A stretch of 64,000 nt of DNA from an uncultured Selenomonadales bacterium (GCA_900315155.1 OMYB01000003.1:62001-126000); one strand, 5' to 3'; positions 42,900 to 51,116 are shown, counted from the stretch's first letter. Notes: a model not told the origin generated them from the sequence alone. Numbers and translations: made by a program.

Positions 42900-43877
42900 T
42901 CAGATGAAACTGAATGGCGTGAGCACCCTGCGCAGCGTGCGTCCGCATTTACACGGTGTATCATCGAAACTGACAGCCTGGCCCGTACGATAGCGGATGA
43001 GAGGCATAGCCTCCGCGTCCAGGGTTGTGATGACGAGTTCTCCCATCTGATGCGGATCCGTGACCGGCTCATCACTGTTGAAGGCGATAAGCTCCCCGTA
43101 GAAATGATCCTCCTGAAGGTGCTGCCCCGTACGTGCCTCGCACGGACAAAGCATCCCTCCCATGCCGATGGGTGCAGGTGCATAAACATTATAGACCTCT
43201 GCCTTCGTGCGCTCATAAATATGGCGCTGCATCGGATTCTGTATCGCATTCGGATTGACACAGATCACCCGTGCCAGCGGATAGTCCACGATATTCTTCC
43301 CGGCGGCCTGCATCTGGATAATGAGCTGCAGAACCATCTGCGGCGCCGCCACGATAGAATCGACGGTCACATGCTCCATGATCGGCAGCCACTGCCGGCT
43401 GTCTGCCCCAAAAGCCACGACAGCTGCACCGAGGAGCTCCAGCGCGTACTGAATATCCATGAAGCGCGTATCTGCCATATCACCAACGATGCCGACGACG
43501 GAAGTCTGGTTGACACCCGTACTCACGAGCATACGTGCTACCATCTCGACATTATGCCCGATGTCTCCATTGGTATAGAGCTTCAGTAGTGCGCCGGACT
43601 GCTCCTGCAAATGAGCAAAGCGCAACACGCTGGAAATCGGCATCGTCAGCATATCAAAGCTGTCTGTCTTGTAAAGATCGACATTCGTCAGGAACGGCAG
43701 TTTGCGGATATCGTCAAGCGTCTCGATTTCCTTGATATCCACACCCGCCGCAGCGAAATGTGACTGATAGAACGCACTTTTTTCCTGAACCCAGCGCAGT
43801 TCCTTTTTCAGTTTCTCCTCTTGCAGCTTCCGCAGGCTGTCGCGAGCCATTTGTTCGATCTGCGGATTTGCAAACAT
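42900..43877 (-). CDS. Degenerate phenylacetate-CoA ligase (PaaK)-like protein
   Basis: This 325-residue protein resembles the N-terminal domain of PaaK-type adenylating enzymes: RWVQEKSAFYQSHFAAAGVD, LDDIRKLPFLTNVDLY, FGADSRQW, MGELVITTLDAEAMPLIRYR and a closing CKCGRTLRRV. Two required parts are missing. The ATP loop (SSGTTGKPT in the family) reads EQSGALLKLYTNGD, and the chain stops about 100 residues early, lacking the C-terminal lid. CoA ligation is therefore doubtful. The ATG at 43877 has GGGGAG 7 bases before it. It follows cheR by 32 bases and ends at a terminator, so the two are likely co-transcribed. The frame is intact, which argues against recent decay. Confidence 0.75.
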   Translation of the reverse strand: MFANPQIEQMARDSLRKLQEEKLKKELRWVQEKSAFYQSHFAAAGVDIKEIETLDDIRKLPFLTNVDLYKTDSFDMLTMPISSVLRFAHLQEQSGALLKLYTNGDIGHNVEMVARMLVSTGVNQTSVVGIVGDMADTRFMDIQYALELLGAAVVAFGADSRQWLPIMEHVTVDSIVAAPQMVLQLIIQMQAAGKNIVDYPLARVICVNPNAIQNPMQRHIYERTKAEVYNVYAPAPIGMGGMLCPCEARTGQHLQEDHFYGELIAFNSDEPVTDPHQMGELVITTLDAEAMPLIRYRTGQAVSFDDTPCKCGRTLRRVLTPFSFI

Positions 43878-43909
43878 ACCCATGCTCCCCTATCTATGCC
43901 CGCACCCTA

Positions 43910-44698
43910 TCAGGCCAGCGGCTTCTGATAGAAGAACGGCTGAAAACTCGTGTAACCCAGCTTGCGGAAATTCAGGATAGCCTCCGTCGCGCCGACAAAG
44001 AGAATGCCACCTGGTTTCAGTGCCTCGAAGAAGTGTGCATAGAGCTGGTCTTTCGCTTCCTCGGTAAAATAGATGACGACATTGCGGCAAAGGATGAGAT
44101 CAAACCCCGTCTCGAATTTATCCTTGAGCAGGTTATGATGCTTGAACTCGATGCAGCTCTTGATGTCATTCTTGATGGCGTATTTGTCACCCTCGGCCTT
44201 GTCGAAGTATTTCGCACGGCGTTCCGGTGCCATGCTCTTGAGCTCATTCTCCGTGTAGACGCCGCGCTTTGCCTTCGCGATGATCTCGGTATCCAGGTCC
44301 GTAGCGAGGATGCGATGCTTCACGCCCGGCGTCATCTCTTTCATGATGATGGCGAGCGAGTAGGCCTCTGCACCGATGGAGCAGCCCGCGCTCCAGATAT
44401 TCAGGCGCGATGAACGCTTGAGGAGATCCGGGATCACATCCGTCTCCAGCTTGCCGAACTTCTCCGGCGTACGGAAGAACTCCGATACGTTGATCGTCAG
44501 ATACTCGATGAACGCGGCGAAATCATCCTTGTTCTGGCAGACATGATCGAAATATCCCGCATAAGAATCCATGTTCGCGCGGCGCACCAGATTGCCGATA
44601 CGGCGCTTCATCTGCGGCTCTTTGTAGAGGTCGAGGTCGATATCCGTCTTAGCCTTGAGCTTTTTCTTAAACGAAGCCCAGTCATTTTCATCCATCAT
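43910..44698 (-). CDS. cheR: Chemotaxis protein methyltransferase
   Basis: CheR methylates glutamates on chemoreceptors using S-adenosylmethionine. The 262-residue protein has the N-terminal helical domain (FKKKLKAKTDIDLDLYKEPQ), TINVSEFFRTPEKF, and the SAM loop IWSAGCSIGAEAYSLAI. ILATDLDTEIIAKAKRGVY and FDLILCRNVVIYFTEE follow. It is an isolated gene here, with no che operon nearby, but the window also holds one intact and one broken receptor. The ATG at 44698 has GGAGGG 7 bases upstream. Confidence 0.94.
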   Translation of the reverse strand: MMDENDWASFKKKLKAKTDIDLDLYKEPQMKRRIGNLVRRANMDSYAGYFDHVCQNKDDFAAFIEYLTINVSEFFRTPEKFGKLETDVIPDLLKRSSRLNIWSAGCSIGAEAYSLAIIMKEMTPGVKHRILATDLDTEIIAKAKRGVYTENELKSMAPERRAKYFDKAEGDKYAIKNDIKSCIEFKHHNLLKDKFETGFDLILCRNVVIYFTEEAKDQLYAHFFEALKPGGILFVGATEAILNFRKLGYTSFQPFFYQKPLA

Positions 44699-44803
44699 AA
44701 ATGTTCCCTCCATTCATTCGTTCCCTGCTTATTTACTTAATTCATCTTGGAAAAGAAAAATCCTGCCTTACCGAAAAATATTGTCGAAATCTAACCAAAT
44801 AAA

Positions 44804-44831
44804 AATCGCCACGGATAAATCCGCAGCGATT
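44804..44831 (-). terminator. Terminator of the AGCS symporter gene
   Basis: AATCGC-CGGAT pairs with ATCCG-GCGATT with one internal mismatch pair. On the minus strand it is followed by TTTATTTGG. Confidence 0.75.
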
Positions 44832-44878
44832 CGGTTTTCTGTTCTGTTTTTAGCAGCCTGTCAGGCTTTTGCCCGCTT

Positions 44879-46324
44879 TCAATGAGACTCCTGTGCCGTC
44901 ATCTCCGCCTTGAGTTCCTGATAGTCCACGTGCTCACCGTGCTTCTCACGGACGACGACGGACTCCTGATACTCGAAGCATTCTTTTGCGATGTCCTTAT
45001 TCAGCCAGAGCAGGCAGATGAGGTTCGGGATGGCCATGAGGCCGTTCATCGTATCGGAGAAGTTCCAGACGACCTCCAGCGTCGTCGTTGCGCCGACGAA
45101 CGTCACGAGGCTGAACAGCACACGGTAAGCCATGATGACGGGGCGTTTGCTGATGAGATATTCGAGCGCTTTCTCTCCATAATACTCCCAGCCGAGGATG
45201 GTCGAAAAGGCAAACAGTGAAAGAGCAACGGAAACGATGAGCTTGCCGTATTCACCAAATACCGAGGAGAAGGCAAGGATCGTGAGCTGTGCGCCGGAAA
45301 CGAGCTTGCCCGTATCCAGATCGACCGTCCCGAGCACACCCGACGAGGCAATAACGAGGCCCGTGAGCATGCAGATGATCATCGTATCGAAGAACGTACC
45401 CGTCATATTGACGTAGCCCTGGCGGGATGCATGGTCCGTGCGGGCTGCCGCTGCGGCAATCGGTGCGGAACCGAGGCCGGCCTCATTCGAGAAGACGCCG
45501 CGCGCAACGCCCCAGCGCATGGACGTAAGCCAGGTTGCCACGATAGAGCCGCCGACACCGCCGGCTGCCGCTGTCGGCGAGAACGCCATGCGGATCATCT
45601 CAGCAATACCAGCCGGTACCGCCTCGATATTCACGAGGATGACGATGCACGCCGTCACGAAATAAAACAGCGCCATGCAGGGCACGACAACGGAGGAAAC
45701 CTTGCCAATGCTGTGGATGCCGCGCGTCAGGATGGACAGAGCGGCGATGGCAATGACGAGACCAACAATCCAGGTTGGGATGGCATAGCTCGAGAACAAG
45801 GCAGAGGAAATCGAGTTGGCCTGCGTCATGTTGCCGATACCGAAGGAAGCCGTGGTCGCAAAGAAGGCAAAGAGTGCGGCAAGGGCACGGCCGATGTACT
45901 TATTCGGGATGCCGTAGCGCATGGCGTACATCGGGCCGCCGGACATCTCGCCGACCGAGTTCGTCTGACGGTATTTGACCGCGAGCACGGACTCGCCGTA
46001 TTTCGTCGACAGGCCAAAGCAGGCCGAGATGAACATCCACACGATGGCTCCCGGGCCGCCGAGGACCATAGCCGTCGCGACGCCGACGATATTACCCGTG
46101 CCGACCGTCGCCGACAGAGCTGTCATCAGGGACTGGAACGGCGAGATATCGCCCTCGTTGCTGCCCCTGCGCTGAAAGACCATGCGGAGCGCATAGCCAA
46201 GATTTCTCCATGGAAGGAATTTGAGCCGTATCGTCAGGAATACGCCCGTGCCGACCAGCAGCGCCAGCATGACAGGACCCCAGACGAAGTTATTGACGGC
46301 AGCCAGGATCGCCGATGCATCCAT
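44879..46324 (-). CDS. Alanine/glycine:cation symporter (AGCS family)
   Basis: This 481-residue inner-membrane protein imports alanine or glycine with sodium or protons. The AGCS features are clear: VGTGVFLTIRLKFLPWRNLG, the conserved ALSATVGTGNIVGVATAMVL and GPGAIVWMFISACFGLSTKY, and RGVFSNEAGLGSAPIAAAAA. About 10-11 hydrophobic segments are present. I start it at the ATG at 46324 (GGGGGAG upstream). The frame is open to 46414, but that part is the structured leader. A promoter at 46465-46493 and a terminator-like hairpin in the leader suggest control after initiation. Confidence 0.92.
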   Translation of the reverse strand: MDASAILAAVNNFVWGPVMLALLVGTGVFLTIRLKFLPWRNLGYALRMVFQRRGSNEGDISPFQSLMTALSATVGTGNIVGVATAMVLGGPGAIVWMFISACFGLSTKYGESVLAVKYRQTNSVGEMSGGPMYAMRYGIPNKYIGRALAALFAFFATTASFGIGNMTQANSISSALFSSYAIPTWIVGLVIAIAALSILTRGIHSIGKVSSVVVPCMALFYFVTACIVILVNIEAVPAGIAEMIRMAFSPTAAAGGVGGSIVATWLTSMRWGVARGVFSNEAGLGSAPIAAAAARTDHASRQGYVNMTGTFFDTMIICMLTGLVIASSGVLGTVDLDTGKLVSGAQLTILAFSSVFGEYGKLIVSVALSLFAFSTILGWEYYGEKALEYLISKRPVIMAYRVLFSLVTFVGATTTLEVVWNFSDTMNGLMAIPNLICLLWLNKDIAKECFEYQESVVVREKHGEHVDYQELKAEMTAQESH

Positions 46325-46371
46325 ACAAGTGCTCCCCCTTTGAAAAGCCATGATACCGGCATCCGTGGAAA

Positions 46372-46408
46372 TAAAAGAGACGCCCCGGGCCATTCGATCT
46401 CGGGACGT
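46372..46408 (-). terminator. Terminator-like hairpin in the symporter leader
   Basis: On the minus strand GACGTCCCG pairs with CGGGGCGTC (one G-U) around a 13-base loop, followed by TCTTTTATTT. It lies between the promoter and the symporter start, 48 bases upstream of the ATG, so it may act as an attenuator. Confidence 0.6.
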
Positions 46409-46464
46409 CGCCATTGACGTTTCCAGCAGATGCTAAAAATAAATGTACTTGTAAACTAGACCCT

Positions 46465-46493
46465 ATTATAGCGCAAAAGTGTAAACTTGTAAA
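46465..46493 (-). promoter_or_regulatory. Promoter of the symporter gene with TTTACA repeats
   Basis: On the minus strand TTTACA (46493-46488), a 17-base spacer and TATAAT (46470-46465). GTTTACA occurs three times from just upstream of the -35 to just downstream of the -10 (46448-46496), which could be operator half-sites. Confidence 0.7.
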
Positions 46494-46571
46494 CCTCTCA
46501 GGCGGAAAATATGATATTTTTTTATGTATACTATATCCGTCATGTATATCCCATGCTGTTGTTCGGTCTTC

Positions 46572-46600
46572 TTGCAATTCCTTCGTCAATACACTATAAT
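46572..46600 (+). promoter_or_regulatory. Promoter of the hsp20 gene
   Basis: TTGCAA (46572-46577), a 17-base spacer and TATAAT (46595-46600), about 57 bases before the ATG. No CIRCE element is visible. Confidence 0.78.
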
Positions 46601-46656
46601 AAAAGCAGAACAAACAAGAAAGACAATGGCTTAAATACCTAGAGGAGGCGTTTATC

Positions 46657-47100
46657 ATGATTCGTCCAATGAATCCCTTCGATTTATCTGCCAAAGCCGA
46701 CAAGGCCATGAGCATACTGGGCAACGCTGCAGAGACGCTTGCAGACCTCTCCTGCACGCCGATCGGTCACGTGAGCGGTGCTGTCTACCCGTTCCGCGTC
46801 GATATCGTCGATACGGAGAACTGCTATGAGCTCTTCGCCGACCTCGCCGGCTTCACGAAAGAGCAAATCACGGTATCCTACAGCAACAATGACAAGCTCG
46901 AAATCAAGGCGGAGCGCGAAGAGCCGGACGCGAGCGCCCATTTCGTCTGCCACGAGCGCCGCGCCTCGGTCTCCCGTTCGTTCGCCCTATCCGACGTCGA
47001 TACAGAAAACGTCCATGTTACGTTCACGGATGGCGTCCTGCACGTTGTCCTGCCAAAAACAAAAGAGTCAATCAACAAGACGACGTTCTCGATTGACTGA
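46657..47100 (+). CDS. Small heat-shock protein, Hsp20/alpha-crystallin family
   Basis: This 147-residue chaperone holds unfolding proteins in the cytoplasm. The alpha-crystallin domain spans about residues 44-140: YPFRVDIVDTENCYELFADL, AGFTKEQITVSYSNND, KLEIKAERE, RRASVSRSFALSDVD and FTDGVLHVVLPKTKES. The N-terminal part is the usual variable region. AGAGGAGG lies before the ATG. It is a single-gene unit with a strong promoter, convergent with the radical SAM gene 22 bases away. Confidence 0.93.
   Translation: MIRPMNPFDLSAKADKAMSILGNAAETLADLSCTPIGHVSGAVYPFRVDIVDTENCYELFADLAGFTKEQITVSYSNNDKLEIKAEREEPDASAHFVCHERRASVSRSFALSDVDTENVHVTFTDGVLHVVLPKTKESINKTTFSID
47061..47100 (-). terminator. Terminator of the radical SAM gene inside the hsp20 3' end
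   Basis: AGTCAATC (47066-47073) and GATTGACT (47091-47098) form an 8-bp stem. On the minus strand it is followed by CTTTTGTTTTTGG. It lies within the last codons of hsp20. Confidence 0.6.
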
Positions 47101-47122
47101 CCCTGAGTAATGCTATTCGTTT

Positions 47123-48376
47123 TTAGCCTTCCACATAATGGCTGAAGCTGCCGATGACAAGCTGTGGAAATTCCTCGTGCAATGTCGCGAGGAATTTTTT
47201 TGTACCTACCGTCCGTCCCTGTGCCTCCGGCATCATGGCGAGAAAGGCATCGGGGTCGATGTTGAGGTTGCGCACCTGAATCATCTGGACCGGCAGTTCG
47301 CGGAAAAACGCCTGCCACGCAGCCAGTTCCTCCTCGCGGTCGTTGAAGCCGGGGAAATAAAGCAGGTTCAGGGAAACGTAAACACCGTGATCCAGCGCGT
47401 AGCGGATGGATGCCTTGACATCGTCCAGATGATAGCTCGCACGGTAGTAGGCATCATAGCCCTCCGGGCGCGCGCTGATGATCGAAACGCGGATGGAGTC
47501 GAGTCCGGCGTCGACGATTTTCTTGATGCCGTCTGTCCAGCCCGCATTCGAGTTCATGTTGATCTGGCCCTTTGGGGTCTGTGCACGGATGAGCGCGATG
47601 CCCTTCGCGATCGTATCTGCGGCAAGGGACGGCTCCCCCTCGCAGCCCTGGCCGAAGCTCACGATGCCATCCGGAGCTACGGAGAGATGATAGACGCCGA
47701 TTTCGGCTACTTCCTCCGGTGTCGGACGGAACTGGATACGGGACTGCGGCGATGGGCAGCACTCCGCCGGCTGCAGTGAGATGCAGCCGAAGCAGTTCGC
47801 GTTGCAGACGGGTGACACGGGGATGCCGCACTCCCAGCGGCGGTAAAACAGATTCTGCGCCGTGCAGCAATGCCACTCCAGCGAGCAATGCCCGAGGTGC
47901 TCGACGAGTCGGTTGCCCGGCAGGTCCTTCTTCGTGCGCTTCACGAGCTTTTTGAGCTCCGTCGTGTTGTAATGCGCGGGATCCCATTTGTCGTTCTCAT
48001 CCGTGTAGATGGCGGCGCAGCAAAGCTGGTCGTGATAGACGACGACAGCCGTATAACCGTAGAGCGGCAGGCGCTCGGCATCGACATCACGCACGTAGGC
48101 CGGCATGTAGACGCGCGTATAGCCTGCGGGCAGGATGGCCGAAACGGCCGAGCCCGTGATCGGCAGCACCTCGCCATCCGCCGTCATGCCCACGGCCTGA
48201 TGATCCGGCAGCAGCATGAGGTCGGCCGTATCCGGCAGCGGGATCAGGTCATCCGGCGTCAGCGGCACATTCTCCGCCCCCGTGCGCCCCATGCCCGCAA
48301 GCCCTGCCGCATCGAGGATATTCCCCTCCTCATCGGCATACACGGCCGTAATGCGTTCATCCGTCTGTTTAGCCAT
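47123..48376 (-). CDS. Radical SAM protein of unknown specificity
   Basis: This 417-residue cytoplasmic protein carries CNANCFGC (Cys191, Cys195, Cys198), the CxxxCxxC motif that binds the iron-sulfur cluster for S-adenosylmethionine cleavage. GQGCEGEPSLAADTI and INMNSNAGW follow, as in activase-type members. Residues 1-190 form an extra N-terminal domain rich in short strands that I do not recognise. Additional cysteines sit at HCSLEWHCC and AECCPSP, possible extra cluster ligands. The ATG at 48376 has AGAAGGAGA upstream; the frame extends to 48469 through a repeat. It lies downstream of pth with 89 bases between them. The substrate is unknown. Confidence 0.85.
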   Translation of the reverse strand: MAKQTDERITAVYADEEGNILDAAGLAGMGRTGAENVPLTPDDLIPLPDTADLMLLPDHQAVGMTADGEVLPITGSAVSAILPAGYTRVYMPAYVRDVDAERLPLYGYTAVVVYHDQLCCAAIYTDENDKWDPAHYNTTELKKLVKRTKKDLPGNRLVEHLGHCSLEWHCCTAQNLFYRRWECGIPVSPVCNANCFGCISLQPAECCPSPQSRIQFRPTPEEVAEIGVYHLSVAPDGIVSFGQGCEGEPSLAADTIAKGIALIRAQTPKGQINMNSNAGWTDGIKKIVDAGLDSIRVSIISARPEGYDAYYRASYHLDDVKASIRYALDHGVYVSLNLLYFPGFNDREEELAAWQAFFRELPVQMIQVRNLNIDPDAFLAMMPEAQGRTVGTKKFLATLHEEFPQLVIGSFSHYVEG

Positions 48377-48415
48377 GATTTTCTCCTTCTCCCTTTCTGT
48401 CCTGGGATAATCAAT

Positions 48416-48465
48416 CTGCCTCCCCCTCTGGGGGATGTGCCGAGCTTGCGAGGCAGAGAGGGTCG
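48416..48465. repeat. Palindromic REP-like element between pth and the radical SAM gene
   Basis: CTGCCTC (48416-48422) pairs with GAGGCAG (48450-48456), and CCCCC pairs with GGGGG inside. The composition, with GCCTCCCCCTCTGGGGG, CCGAGCTTGCGAGGCAG and AGAGGG, resembles dispersed palindromic repeats common in gut Firmicutes. It abuts the last codons of pth. Only one copy is in the window. Confidence 0.5.
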
Positions 48466-49077
48466 TCACTCCGACTCCGACACCTTCTCCTCCGCCACCC
48501 GCTTTTTCTTCTGCTTCTTCGGATTAAACCGATTCATCGCCATATCCACATCGTCATCGACGATGCACTCCACGGCCGGCAGCAGATACTCGATAGCAGC
48601 CTGGATCTTCGGCGCATCCTCCGCCGCGAACGGCGCGAGCACGTGGTTCACGACCGTCCAGCCCGGCGCCGGGCGTCCGATGCCCACGCGCACGCGCGCG
48701 AAATGCTCGTCGCCCACATGCGCGAGGATGGACTTGATGCCGTTATGGCCGCCCGCGCTTCCCTTCTTGCGGATGCGGATCGTACCGCAGGGGATATCCA
48801 TATCGTCATGGCAGACGATGAGGTCCTCCGGCTCCAGTTTATAAAAATGCATGAGCGGCCCGAGCGCCCGTCCGCTCTCATTCATATACGTCTGCGGCTT
48901 CACGAGGAGCACTTTCTCCGCGCCGCGCCGCACCTCCGCGACCAGCGCCTCACTCTTCTCCTGCCACGACGTCACGCCCCAGCGCGCCGCCAGTGCATCC
49001 ACGAGCATAAACCCCACATTATGTTTCGTCTGGGCATACTCCCGCCCGGGATTGCCCAGCCCCGCAATAATCTTCAC
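48466..49077 (-). CDS. pth: Peptidyl-tRNA hydrolase
   Basis: Pth recycles peptidyl-tRNA by cutting the ester bond. The 203-residue protein has the family's blocks: IIAGLGNPGREYAQTKHNVG with the catalytic histidine, LVKPQTYMNESGRAL, VCHDDMDIPCGTIRIRKKGS and GGHNGIKSI. GTG at 49077 is the likely start, giving VKIIAGLGNPG and AAAGGGG at about 8-9 bases; the upstream ATG at 49101 is less consistent. The C-terminal tail is lysine- and glutamate-rich (NPKKQKKKRVAEEKVSESE). Confidence 0.95.
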   Translation of the reverse strand: MKIIAGLGNPGREYAQTKHNVGFMLVDALAARWGVTSWQEKSEALVAEVRRGAEKVLLVKPQTYMNESGRALGPLMHFYKLEPEDLIVCHDDMDIPCGTIRIRKKGSAGGHNGIKSILAHVGDEHFARVRVGIGRPAPGWTVVNHVLAPFAAEDAPKIQAAIEYLLPAVECIVDDDVDMAMNRFNPKKQKKKRVAEEKVSESE

Positions 49078-49156
49078 CTTGCCGCCCCTTTCTCTAAACA
49101 TATTACTATATTGTACCCATTATCGCGCTGAAGTGCAAGTGTGGAAACATCACAAT

Positions 49157-49194
49157 AAACCGCACGCCTGGCATGGCAACCTGACGTGCGGTTT
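49157..49194. terminator. Bidirectional terminator by the HEPN/NTase pair
   Basis: AAACCGCACG pairs perfectly with CGTGCGGTTT (10 bp) around an 18-base loop. The stem begins 3 bases after the HEPN gene stop. Confidence 0.8.
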
Positions 49195-49196
49195 CA

Positions 49197-49631
49197 TTAT
49201 CTTTCTAAAGCTATCTTGCAACCCAAACGCTGCTCGCAATAATCTCTAACCGAATATATGAACCTCTCCGCAAACTCAACTGACTCCCCTGCCTGCTCGC
49301 GTGAGGGCATAATAAAGTCGGCATAGTCGCTCGTATCGCGTAATTTCGCAGCTTTATGTATAGCGCGCCCAAACTCCTTGGGAAATGTTTCCGTAGCTAC
49401 ATATTTCTCGTTAAACTTCCCGATAGCGTCTTTGTGCCGCCGATATTGCTGGCTGTCCATTGCGTGAACTGCAATAAGTGCCTTGTATATGGCGTAATAG
49501 GCACGATTGGCCGCGCTGGAATAATCTTCTGCCTCAAAATCCCGCTTAGCCGTCAGCAATCTATCGTAAGCTGCATGAATTCGTTCGACCACTAACTCTG
49601 GTATCGAATGCGACTCAGGCTGCGTTTCCAT
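49197..49631 (-). CDS. HEPN-domain protein (UPF0332-like), putative toxin partner
   Basis: This 144-residue helical protein belongs to the HEPN superfamily. Family features are RIHAAYDRLLTAKRDFEAED, the AANRAYYAIYKALIAVH helix, a HKDAIGKFNEKYV segment and LRDTSDYADF near the end. HEPN proteins encoded next to a minimal nucleotidyltransferase often form toxin-antitoxin or RNA-processing pairs. The ATG at 49631 lies inside the end of the nucleotidyltransferase gene (17-base overlap), indicating coupled translation. A classical RX4-6H ribonuclease motif is not obvious, so catalytic activity is uncertain. Confidence 0.78.
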   Translation of the reverse strand: METQPESHSIPELVVERIHAAYDRLLTAKRDFEAEDYSSAANRAYYAIYKALIAVHAMDSQQYRRHKDAIGKFNEKYVATETFPKEFGRAIHKAAKLRDTSDYADFIMPSREQAGESVEFAERFIYSVRDYCEQRLGCKIALER

Positions 49632-49977
49632 ATAAATTGACACCGTCCTCTCGGACATTTTTTAGAAACTCATGGACATTTTTCCATTTCGTATATTCCA
49701 GCACACTCATAGTTACCGGTGATATCTCTATATGCTCCTGGACCTCGTATTCAAATACCAGTTCACACAAAGCATCGTCCTTGCTGTCAATAGTTTTGCG
49801 GTCCATGTCCAACAATAGAAGAATATCTACATCAGAACCATCGCGTTCGTCACCTCGAGCATATGAACCAAAGAGAATGACACTTTTAAGCGCATCTCCA
49901 TAAATCGCTTTGATTTTGTCAATAAACGTGTTCAGTACGGGGTGGATGCGCTTCAAGCCTTTCCGCTCTATAGACAT
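49615..49977 (-). CDS. Minimal nucleotidyltransferase (MNT), putative antitoxin partner
   Basis: This 120-residue protein has the nucleotidyltransferase signature GSYARGDERDGSDVDILLL, with GSxxRG followed by DxD. It lacks any other domain, as in MntA-type proteins, which modify and neutralise HEPN partners. The ATG at 49977 (MSIERKGLKRI) has GGGG 8 bases upstream; an in-frame ATG at 49992 precedes that site. It is the first gene of the pair. The pair is slightly more AT-rich than its neighbours, which may indicate transfer. Confidence 0.83.
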   Translation of the reverse strand: MSIERKGLKRIHPVLNTFIDKIKAIYGDALKSVILFGSYARGDERDGSDVDILLLLDMDRKTIDSKDDALCELVFEYEVQEHIEISPVTMSVLEYTKWKNVHEFLKNVREDGVNLYGNAA

Positions 49978-50104
49978 AATGAACATCCCCATTCTATCAA
50001 TGAGTTCCCAGTCATTCAGATAACTGTCCCTAACAAATCTTACACTTATTATACAATATCGTCATCTGCTTGTTAAGTGGACGCTGAGCAAAGATATCAC
50101 CATA

Positions 50105-50147
50105 CAACAAAACATCCCCAGCGATACAGAAACAATCGCAGGGATGC
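50105..50147 (-). terminator. Terminator of uppP
   Basis: CATCCCC-GCGAT pairs with ATCGC-GGGATG. On the minus strand it is followed by TTTTGTTG. Confidence 0.75.
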
Positions 50148-50219
50148 CTTATTCTCGGATTTTATTAACGGACTGACGCGTTGCTCGTCAGCTCCTGCCT
50201 GTCACTGCCAAAGCACGGC

Positions 50220-51068
50220 TCAGTCGTTGGCCGTCGGGTCGCCGACGAGGTAGAGGTAGGCGATCACGACGAGGCCGAGGGCGATGCGGTACCAGCCGAA
50301 GGCCTTGAAGTCGTTCTTCTTGATATAGCGCAGCAGGAACTTGATCGACAGGATCGAGACGATGAATGCCGTGACCATGCCGACCACCATGATGATGATC
50401 TCGGCTCCCGTGTAGTGCCAGCCGAATTTCACCATCTTCAGCAGACTGGCACCGAACATGACTGGGATGGCGAGGAAGAACGTGAACTCCGTCGCGACGT
50501 AACGGCTCGTCCCGTAGAGGATACCACCGAGGATCGTCGCGCCGCTGCGGCTCGTGCCCGGCACGAGGGACAGCACCTGGAACATGCCGATGATAAACGC
50601 CGTCTTATAATCGAGCAGGCGCAGATCCGATACCTTCGGACGGCGATGCTTGTTGTAGTTCTCGACGACGATAAACAGGATACCGTAAAGGATGAGGGTA
50701 AAGGCTACAACCGGTGCCGTCATGAAATGCTCTTCCATGTAATCGTTGAAAAGCAGGCCGATAACCGCCGCCGGAACGCATGCCACGATGACTTTGCCCC
50801 AAAGGCTGAACGTATCGCGTTTCTCCTGCCGGCTCTTCCACGATGAGAACGGATTGAGTTTCTCGAAATTCAGGACCACGACGGCGAGGATCGCACCGAG
50901 CTGGATGACGACAAGGAACATATCCTTGAACTGCGTCGTCACATTCAGCCGTATGAACTCGTCCACGAGAATCATGTGACCCGTACTCGATACCGGCAGC
51001 CACTCCGTAAGGCCCTCGACAATGCCCAGGATGATGGTCTTGAGCAATTCTACAACACTTAAATCCAC
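50220..51068 (-). CDS. uppP: Undecaprenyl-diphosphatase
   Basis: UppP (BacA) regenerates undecaprenyl phosphate, the lipid carrier for cell-wall synthesis, and affects bacitracin resistance. The 282-residue membrane protein has the two active-site segments: IVEGLTEWLPVSSTGHMIL at the start and VPGTSRSGATILGG in the middle. About eight hydrophobic helices are present. The start is GTG at 51068, with AGGAGG 7 bases before it. It is a single-gene unit. Confidence 0.95.
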   Translation of the reverse strand: MDLSVVELLKTIILGIVEGLTEWLPVSSTGHMILVDEFIRLNVTTQFKDMFLVVIQLGAILAVVVLNFEKLNPFSSWKSRQEKRDTFSLWGKVIVACVPAAVIGLLFNDYMEEHFMTAPVVAFTLILYGILFIVVENYNKHRRPKVSDLRLLDYKTAFIIGMFQVLSLVPGTSRSGATILGGILYGTSRYVATEFTFFLAIPVMFGASLLKMVKFGWHYTGAEIIIMVVGMVTAFIVSILSIKFLLRYIKKNDFKAFGWYRIALGLVVIAYLYLVGDPTAND

Positions 51069-51116
51069 CGTACTTCCTCCTAAAAAATCAACGTGTTCAA
51101 ATGCATATAGCAGAGC

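Noticed and set aside
46325..46470. Glycine riboswitch before the AGCS symporter
   Set aside because: Expected from gene type, but the conserved GGAGAG-type core and paired stems are absent; only a terminator-like hairpin is visible.
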